Origin: Cafeteria roenbergensis
Lineage: Eukaryota; Sar; Bigyra; Bicosoecida; Cafeteriaceae
DNA length: 64,000 nucleotides
NCBI GenBank assembly: GCA_008330645.1
Contig: VLTN01000054.1
Location: forward strand, 124,001 to 188,000
Direction of reading: 5' to 3'
Notes under the pieces: generated by a model
What the model saw: the letters and a program-made list of their open reading frames with translations, nothing else
Database searches by the model: none
Told to the model about the DNA's origin: nothing
Position numbers and translations under genes: made by a program
In this document: piece by piece, positions 21,920-30,600 of the stretch
Layout of the letters: every line of letters starts with the position of its first letter
Position numbering within the stretch: position 1 is the stretch's first letter

Positions 21920-24613
21920 ATGCTTCCCACCACAAGGATGAGCGTGCTGGGACTCAAGCGATGCCGCTGGCGCCGCCTGGCAAGGAAACTTGTCGCGCTG
22001 CTGCTTGCTGCGGCCGTCCATCAGACTACTGCGTCGCCGAGCTCCAGCAAGCTGCTCGAGTGGCACCCGCGGAAAATCTTCAGCCACCTTCTGGTGCCAC
22101 ATCCTTCCGGACGACAACCATGCGCAGTGGTGGCGCTGATCTCCGCGGGACGCCCACACGCTGGCGTCGCCGGTCTGTTGCGGGCTGCAATGGCGTCGCA
22201 GGCAGCGCCGCACCCTGGTGCACCCCAAGTCAAGATCAGTCGTTTCGAAGGGCTTGACGCCCATGCGGCAGGAGAGGGGCCCGTCGCATTCTGCTGGATC
22301 AACGCGCTTCGGCACGCTGACGAGTTGCAGCGTTTGCAGCAAGCTGGCACTGCCCGCCCCTGGTCGCCCACCATCGGCGCAAGCAGCCACAACCTGTCAC
22401 AAACCGAAACCCCGGCAGCATGGTGGACTGGCCTGCCCGCAGTGAGAATCTTCACGAGAGCGCGGCCAAGTTTCGTATCAGGAGCCGGCAAGGGGCAGCC
22501 TGGAACCTGCGACGTCCAAGCTGCGCGGCAGCTCAGCCGCGCGCTGGCCCGTGCCAACAGCAAGGCCGCTCAGGCAAAGATTTTTCGCGCAGCTGACGTT
22601 GAACTCATTCAAGGCTGCGTGACGAGCTCCAATCCCTGCGCCGGCGGGTGTCACGACGCAAGTCGACTGCTGGAGTCCATTCCAGCCGAATGTGATGCTC
22701 AAGCGGAGTTGTCACCAGCCGGCGAATCTGTGCTCCGAAAGCTCAGACAGCAATCCGAGACTGCAGCAGTCGCAGTTTCGCGCGAATCCTATGGCACCCT
22801 CAGCATGCAAGCGACGATCGCTTCAGGCGAATGGGGGTTGGAGATTGCGGACGATGCGCGGATGGGTCGGCGCTCGTTGGGTCACTTGAGCGTCTCGCGC
22901 AGACCCGGCGGCCACCTCCGAGCTCCTGGCGGCGTCTGGCAAGCCGTGCACAGCTGGAGCAGCTTTGCAGCGTTTGGTCCCCAGCAATTCGTGGCTGGGG
23001 GTGCACGTCACATCCGCCACGGGCAACGGCAAGCAACGGCGCTGCACGTGGCTGCCTCGTCGCTGGACGAGGCTCTGGTTGCGCGGCTTCTCGCGGCAGG
23101 CATGGATGTCGACGTTCGTGATTCCATTGGCTGGACGCCGCTGCTGTCGCTCTTTGCAAAGCTGCCAGCGGTGATGGAAGCTGCTGAGCGAGGAGAATGG
23201 CTTCATGTAGGCGCGCGACTCGACGTCGCACGGTCGGCCGAGCTAAGTTGGCTCCAGTCGACGAAAGGGCGGGACTCGCGCATCCAGTCGGCCGTGGAAG
23301 AGGTGCTCGCAGTGCAGCAACAGCTGCTCGCGCAGGGGGCGAGCCCCAATGCAGCGGCTGTTGCCGGTACTTCGCCCCTCCTGGCTCTGGCAGCCAATTG
23401 CCAGCGGCTGGACACCCTCCAGGACGCGACAGGGATATCGTTCGTGCGAGCCCGGCTTGGGACCATAGCCGGCGGACCTCGCTCCACAGAGGCGACTGCT
23501 GCGCGCACAAGGCCGGGGGCGGCAGCGTTCGCGGCGCTCCTCGCCGAGGTTGCTGACCGGTCGCAACATGATGGCTCCCGCCGCCATCTGCAAGGAAATG
23601 TGTCCAGCGGGCTTCGGCAGCTTCTGCTGTCGGAGAGCGAGCTCGGAGAGCAGGGTCTTGAAGACCCCTGGGGAGCCTGCGTTGCTGCACTGCCGGCGGG
23701 AGTCCGGCTCCTTGGGGCTCGCCGCAAGGACGTCGAGCTGGCTGCTGCACTGACTGGATCCTCCGAGCACGAGCTTGTCTCCGCTGCTCTTGGAATTGCG
23801 GCAAGCGCACAAGTCGGGGAGTATCCGCTGTGGAAGGAGTACTCCAAGATCTGGCCTCGCGAGGGCGCAAGAGGGCCGCAGCAGTCGCGCGTGGCATCGC
23901 CGGTGTCGCTTGCGACCCTCGCCAGCCAGCTTCTTGGCAACCGCCCCGAGCGCGACTCGCCTGCGTCGGGGTGCTCGGCCAGTCTTGTGGCTCTTGTTCG
24001 GTCGGGCGTCGCCATCGGCCAGCCCGATGCGTTTGGGCAAACCGCTCTGCACATACTTGCAAGGCATGGCCCCGCTCACGCCATCTGGGCCCTCGGCATG
24101 GTGCTCGAGGCAACAAGTTCATCTGGGCCACAAGGGCAGCTGCCCCGAATGCTGGACCGCCTCAACTCCAAGGACTGGCGAGGAAACCGCCCGCTGCACT
24201 ACGTGGTGGCCGAGTTCAGCCATGCAATCGGCGAGGGCCGGAGCAACACTCACAAGTCTCGGCTTGTATTGCTTGGCCTTCGGACCATGCCCAGCGTGGA
24301 GGCCTCCATTGAGGTGCGCCGCGAGATGCGATCGGTGCGCCACTCGTCCCAGCTCCCATTTCGGGCCATGGGAAGGCGCCTGGCTGAGGGAGCGTCCACG
24401 ACCATGCTGGCCGCTGCCGTCGTCAAGATGTGCGCTTGGAGGACGTCGCACTCGCAGTTTCTTCGCCAGAGCCCATCGCGATCAACAATGTGGCCAACGG
24501 CAGGCCTACCGCCTCTCCGAGCGCCCAGTGACGACGAGCACTTTACGACTGGGCACTTGAGAGCAGCAATTGCCATACTCAGCCAAAATGGGACATCTCC
24601 CTCCATCGCCTGA
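21920..24613 (+). CDS. Putative secreted protein with thioredoxin-like segment and ankyrin repeats
   Basis: About 897 residues from ATG 21920; the frame is open further upstream, but a second ATG (21938) also precedes a good signal peptide: basic residues, then LARKLVALLLAAAVHQTTA. Residues about 45-200 contain VAFCWINA and LPAVRIF, spaced like the core strands of a thioredoxin/PDI fold, but no CxxC is present. This is a weak call. Ankyrin-like units follow: TALHVAASSLDEALVARLLAAG (about 23,040), a looser set near 23,330-23,400, and FGQTALHILARHG (about 24,035) with DWRGNRPLHYV (about 24,175). Ankyrin repeats behind a signal peptide are unusual, since most are cytosolic. The stop at 24613 lies inside the next reading frame, so the two may belong to one transcription unit. 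Confidence 0.55.
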   Translation: MLPTTRMSVLGLKRCRWRRLARKLVALLLAAAVHQTTASPSSSKLLEWHPRKIFSHLLVPHPSGRQPCAVVALISAGRPHAGVAGLLRAAMASQAAPHPGAPQVKISRFEGLDAHAAGEGPVAFCWINALRHADELQRLQQAGTARPWSPTIGASSHNLSQTETPAAWWTGLPAVRIFTRARPSFVSGAGKGQPGTCDVQAARQLSRALARANSKAAQAKIFRAADVELIQGCVTSSNPCAGGCHDASRLLESIPAECDAQAELSPAGESVLRKLRQQSETAAVAVSRESYGTLSMQATIASGEWGLEIADDARMGRRSLGHLSVSRRPGGHLRAPGGVWQAVHSWSSFAAFGPQQFVAGGARHIRHGQRQATALHVAASSLDEALVARLLAAGMDVDVRDSIGWTPLLSLFAKLPAVMEAAERGEWLHVGARLDVARSAELSWLQSTKGRDSRIQSAVEEVLAVQQQLLAQGASPNAAAVAGTSPLLALAANCQRLDTLQDATGISFVRARLGTIAGGPRSTEATAARTRPGAAAFAALLAEVADRSQHDGSRRHLQGNVSSGLRQLLLSESELGEQGLEDPWGACVAALPAGVRLLGARRKDVELAAALTGSSEHELVSAALGIAASAQVGEYPLWKEYSKIWPREGARGPQQSRVASPVSLATLASQLLGNRPERDSPASGCSASLVALVRSGVAIGQPDAFGQTALHILARHGPAHAIWALGMVLEATSSSGPQGQLPRMLDRLNSKDWRGNRPLHYVVAEFSHAIGEGRSNTHKSRLVLLGLRTMPSVEASIEVRREMRSVRHSSQLPFRAMGRRLAEGASTTMLAAAVVKMCAWRTSHSQFLRQSPSRSTMWPTAGLPPLRAPSDDEHFTTGHLRAAIAILSQNGTSPSIA

Positions 24614-27600
24614 GGCCCCGACGTTCGGATTCGTGAGCCGCCGCGTGGAAGTTAGCGAGGGCGCCTCGCCAGGCGCGTCGGTGCTCTCGGGGGCCTCGCT
24701 TGGGGCCAGTGACCCCGAAACACCGGACGCCTCCGACCTCAAGTTTGCCATCTTGAGCGGCAACCAGCAGGGCCTCTGGTCGATGGACGCGGTCGGGGGC
24801 GACATTCGCTTCGCGCAGTCCAACCCCCGCGCCCTGGACTTTGAGAGCGCCCCGCGCCAGTCCACGCTGGTGGTGTCCGTGACGGACAACGGGGCACCGG
24901 ACGGCTTGAAGCGCAGCGGTACGGCGACGTTGCAGATGATCGTTCTGGACGTGAACGAGCCGCCGGCTGTCGTGCTGCCGGTCGCAGGCCTCGAGGTCCG
25001 CGAAAACTCCGCTCCAGGCGCTTCGGCCGGGAGTGTGAGCTGCGCCGACGTGGACGCCAGCGACCAGAGCGGGCTGGCGCTGGCGCTGGTGGCGCAGGAG
25101 GCCATTCCGGGGACCAGCGGAGTGCTGCCCTTCATGATTGACGCCGGCACTGGAGTGCTTCGCGTGAGCCCGGGCGCTGGTGGGGCGCTGCTGGATGCTG
25201 AGAGCAAGGCCACGTACGAACTCCAGCTCCAGTGCACGGACAATTTGGGGTTGGTATCAGAGACCAAGTCGGCAAGCGTCCGCATCGTGGACGTGAACGA
25301 GGCACCAGTTTGTGCGGGGCCCTTGAGCTTCTCCGCGGCGGAGGGTGTCAAAGCCATGGTGGGCACTCCGCTCGGGGCCGTGTGCTCCGATCCAGACTCT
25401 GGGGACACGCTCGTGTTCGCGATCGACCCGTCCAGCCAGGCAGCAGCGCCCGCCTTTGCGGTGGACGCCACCTCTGGGCAGCTGCGAGTGCACGACGTCT
25501 CGGGCACAGGCGCCGGCTCGGTCAACGATGCGAGCGCGCGCTTTGCGCTGAATGTGACGGTTGCGGACAAGCAGGGGCTTGCAACCGTGGTCCATGTGCT
25601 CGTGCAAATGACGGACACCAATGACCCCCCCGTGTTCGGCGCGTCCGTCCCAAGAATGCTGTCGGTGCCGGAGAGCTCCACTGACGGCTTCATCGTGGCA
25701 CTGCTACAGGCCACGGACGAGGACTTCGCGTCTGACCAGTCTCATCGCTTGACGTACTCGCTTGCGCCCACGGGCCGCTCCGTCAACAGGCCCTTTCCCT
25801 TTGCGGTCACAACCACGCAGGGATCGTCGGCCCTGGGAGCTGGTCAGATTGTACTCAGGCTGCAGGGCTCCGGGCTGGCTAGCCTTGACTTTGAGGGGGC
25901 GCAGAGCGAGTTCGAGGCAATCGTGACGGCGACGGACAACGGCACGCCGCAGCTGTCGGCCAGCGCTGTCGTGACCATTCGGGTGGCGGATGCTGCGGAA
26001 CCGCCCACGTTTGACGCCCTGGTGGCCGAAAGCAGTCCGGATGTGGACGCTGCGACCGGCCTCCCTGTGATTCGCGCTTTCGTGCCCGAGGGCCTCAGGA
26101 AGGGTGCAATCGCCTTCTCGGTGGCGGCCACGGACCCGGATGCGGCCTCGCAGGGGCACCTCGAGTGGGCCATTGCGGCGCCTACCAGCCTATTCAGCGA
26201 GCACTTCACGCTCGACCCAGCTTCGGGGGCAGTTGCGGCGGCGTCAGATATCGATTTCGAGGCCATCGCGCCTCGGGCAGGCGTGGGCCTGGCGAGCGGA
26301 CACGCGCTGTCGGTCACAGTCACGGTGGGCGACGTCAATGAGGCCGCCAGCATGAGGACGAGCGCGGTGCTCCGCGTCTCCGTCACAGACGTGAACGAGC
26401 CGCCGGTGGTGTCTGCAAGCACGGCGCTGGAGGTGGCCGAGGACGCCACGAGCGGGGCAGTCGTCGGCACCGTTCCTGCCACGGACCCCGACTCCGGTTC
26501 CAGGGGCCAGCTGAGGTTCCGGATCAACGGCTCCGCCGCTGGCGATGGAGCGTCTTTCCGCATCGACCAGCTGTCGGGCGCCGTCTCGATCGCCTCGGCG
26601 GGCCTGGACTGGGAGGACCGGCCTGAGTACCGTTTCCAGGTGCTGATCCAGGACGGCGACAGCGTGGAACCGCTGCAGGTGGCCACAATGGTCACCATCA
26701 GCGTCAGTAATGTGAACGACGTCCAAGTGACAGCCCTTCGCCTGGACCCGACGGAGACCCCGTGCACCAGCAGCCCCTGCGCAGAGGGATCGCTGGCGGA
26801 CATGGTGCCGCGGCCCAGTTTGGCGTCGATGTCGTCAACAGGAATCTTCTTTTCGCCCCTGGGGGGCGCGGCAGTCCAGCTCGTGGGGACTGGCATCGGG
26901 TTCACCGCTGCGCGCTTGGAGCGCGAGGGCTTGACGATGGCGGACGTCAAGGTGGCTGTGTCGTACGGCCCCACGGCCACCGAGTACGTGGCACAGGACT
27001 GCCGAGTGGTCGCTGCCGGGTCAGTGGTGCAGTGTCGGACCGTGGCGGCATGGGGAGGCAGTCACAAGTGGCGGCTGGAGGTCACGCAGGTGGGCTCAAC
27101 GCAGCTGAATCACGCCTTCGAGGCCCCACTGACGACCTCGGCAATGCCCCCTGAGATCACAAGCGTGACCGTCTCGGAGCACTCCGGCCAGCTGCCGGCT
27201 GGCCAGCTGCCTACGTACGGCGGTGCCAGCTTCACCGTCGAGGGCTCGGGCTTTGGGCCCAAGGCTAGCGTCATCAGCCTATCGCTCGGAGGTGCGGACG
27301 GGCGGCGGTTCTCGGTTCAGTTTTGCAGCGTCTTGAGCGACGGCCAAAACCTCGCTCAATGTTTCGTAGCCCCGGCTGGGCTTGGCAAGAATCTGCTGTT
27401 TGCTGTCGTCGCGTCGGGCCTCCCGAGCGCGGTGTTCCAGTCAGCTGTGTCCTACGCGCCTCCCGTCATCACATCAGTGGCGGTGAAGGACCAAGTGACG
27501 TCGTCGGCTTCGCAATCGACGCTCCGCACCCGCGGCGGCCAGGTGCTGATTGTTTCGGGCAGCCAACTGTCGGACGGGGCCTTCCCAGAGGAGCTTGAGC

Positions 27601-30600
27601 TGCGCTACGGCGACGGCAGCGGCGGCTCCCGCCGGTTCCAGGCGACGCAGTGCCGCGTCACAAAGCCCCACACGGAGATACAGTGCATGAGCGTGGCAGG
27701 AGTCGGCTTTGGGCTCGGCGTCCAGGTGCAAGTGGGCGGACAGTGGTCGGAGCCGTCAGCAGCGACGCTGGCCTACGCTTCGCCGATCGTCTCGTCGGTG
27801 AGCGGAGCGGGGGCGCTGGCGTCCGTGACGGCGGGCGGTGAGACCCTCAGCGTCGTGGGCGACAACTTCGGGCCGGCTGACACCAGCCTCGCCTCAGTGG
27901 TGGTTCGCTACGGCCCCGCCGCCAACCCTGGCAAGTACACGGCTCACAGCTGCCGGTACGGCGCCGCCAACACGGAGATCGTGTGCCTTACCGCCCCCGG
28001 AACCGGCCGCGCCCATGCCCTGTCCGTGACGGTGGCCTCGCAGACCTCGGCCCTGCTGGCAGGCGCGGTGAGCTACGAGCCGCCCGTTGTGGCCTTCTAC
28101 GAGGGCGCGGGCTCCCTCGGTGCGGCCACCGATGGGATGCAGGAGGTGCTTGTGACGGGCCGCAACTTTGGCCCGCTCGGCCACGGCGCAATCGACCTGG
28201 TGGTGTACCGCCAGCCGTCCGGCGCGGCGGAAGGCCTCACTCCAACGGACCTGACGACACTGGCTTCGACAAGCAGCCAGTGGAACAACTGGACGGACGT
28301 GCCCTCGCTGGACACGGAGCAGTTCGTGTTCCGGGCTGGCTCCTGCCGAGTGTCTGTTGCGCACGTGCAGATGTCGTGCTTGACTGCGGAGGGAGCGGGC
28401 CGTGGCATGCAGTGGGCGGCTGTAGTCGACGGCCAGGCATCCACCGTGCCCTCGACGTCGTATGGCGCGCCGAGGTTGGTCTCAGTCTCCGGCCTGGGCA
28501 CAGACGGGGCGACGACTGATGGTGGCGAAGAAGTGGTGCTGCGCGGAGCCAACTTCGGGCCTTCTTTCGAGCTATTGGACGGGGGGGCAGCGGGCTTCCT
28601 GTCGTCCGTGACGTATGGGCCTTCACGGCGGGAGTACATGGCACAGGGCTGCAGGCTGGCGTCGCACTCCGAGATCCGCTGCCGGACGAGCGCGGGTGTT
28701 GGGCGCGGCCACCGCTGGCGGGTGGTGGTGGGCGGCCAGGAGACGGCGGACTACCGCGATACGGTCGAGGCCAGGGCCGCCGGGCTGGTGCTCGACTACG
28801 CAAGTCCAGTGCTGTCGTCCGTTTCGCCGCTGACGGGGACCACAGAGGGCGGTTTCACCCTCCACCTGTCGGGCACGAACCTTGGCCTCTCCGATGCCCG
28901 CCGCGCCAGCTCGGGAGATGCGGTGATGACTGTGCTGTTCGGTGACCTCCAGCTGCCAGTTGTGGCGCAGTCGTCCGACGGCCAGGGGGGGCATTCTGCG
29001 GACGTGTATGTTCCCGAGTCCGATGGCGGAGCTCGCGACGTTCAGGTGCGCCTGATCGACCCTGCTGGCCGGGAGACGGTGTCCAACACTTTTGCATTCG
29101 TGTTTGGAGCGCCGACGCTGGAGAAAGACTTGTACGTGGTGCTGACGATTGGAAACCGATTCAACATCACGGCCACGGGGACCAACTTTGGCCTTGCGCC
29201 GCGCATTCTGGTGAACGGCATCCCGACTGAGAATTGTGCGGTGATTGTTCCCCACAGGCAGGTGACATGCCAGTTTGAGGGGCGGTCGGGAAGCGTCGCT
29301 GTCGTAGCCAGGTCAGGTTTCGTGTCGAACAGCGTGTTCTTCGACTTCATCAGCCCCTCCTTCCTGGTGGGCGACGCGTCGAGCCGGCCGCTTCTGGATA
29401 CCCAGGGAGGGACAGTGATTCGAGTGGAGGGGCTGAACTGGCAGACAGACCCGTCCCAGATCAACGTGACGGTGGGCGGGGCCCCGTGCCCGATCATGCC
29501 CCTCGAAAGCCCAGTCATTGTGCTCGAAGACGAGACTGAGAGCCGGTTCAGCCTGGAATGCCGGACGCCGCCAGGGCAGGGCCAGGACGTTCCTGTCGTG
29601 ATCACTCGCGGGGGCCAGGCGTCGCTCCCGGACTTTGCGTGGTCGTATGCGCCGCCCAGCCTCGCCTCTGTGGACCCTGCAGCGTCGCTCCCGACCACCG
29701 GTGGCCGCATCACCATCCGCGGGTCCAATTTTGGGATATCCGGCGTGGTGCTGCTGCCAGGCATCTCGGTGCAGGTGGAGTCGTGGTCGCACGATACCAT
29801 CGTGGCGCTGGTGGATGCCGGCGAGGGGGCCGCGCTGAGCCTCGAGGTGGACGTGGCCCAGCAGCGCAGCGCGCCCCTTCCCTTCAGCTTCGCCCCTCCC
29901 CTGATCACGCAGGCGCCGGCAACGGGCCCAACGGTGGGCCAAGCTGGGGCGCTGATCGTCGGCGCGAACTTCGGCGTGTCGATGCCGACTGTGTCACTCG
30001 TCCGGTCCCGGCTGGGCGTGACGGGCGTGCTGCAGTCGCTGCGGTGTCCAGTCGTGAGCTTCGACCACTCCCAGCTTGTTGTGAACCTGCCAGAGGGCAC
30101 GGGGACTGGCTGGCGCCTCGTGGTGACGGCAGCCGGGCAGGAGCCCGTGGCTCCGCCCCCGTTCGACTTCGACCGGCCGGAGCTGGTGCGGATCGACCAT
30201 GACCCGCTCATGGGGCTGCCCACCTCTGGTGGGGTGGAGATCACGGCTCTGGGCGCCAACCTGGGCCCGAGCGGCGCCGTCCTCTTTTTGCGCGCATTCG
30301 GGGACTCGAACCCGCTCAGCGGCTACCAGGCCACTTGGCTGCGACAGACGCACGCCAACGCCACCTTCACCTTGCCGGAAGGCCAGGGCAGCACTCTCGA
30401 GGCAGTGCTGACCGTCGACGGGCAGCACTCGGACCCGCTGCCGTTCGCCTTCGACGCGCCTCGGATCGACTCGCTCCTTCTCCCAGACCAGGTTCCCACG
30501 GAAGGCACGTGGCGTTCGCGGGACCCCATCCGTCGCGACGTGGTCACGATCATGGGCTCGTCCTTCGGCGTGCAGTCCACGCAGCGGACGGAGGTGCGCA

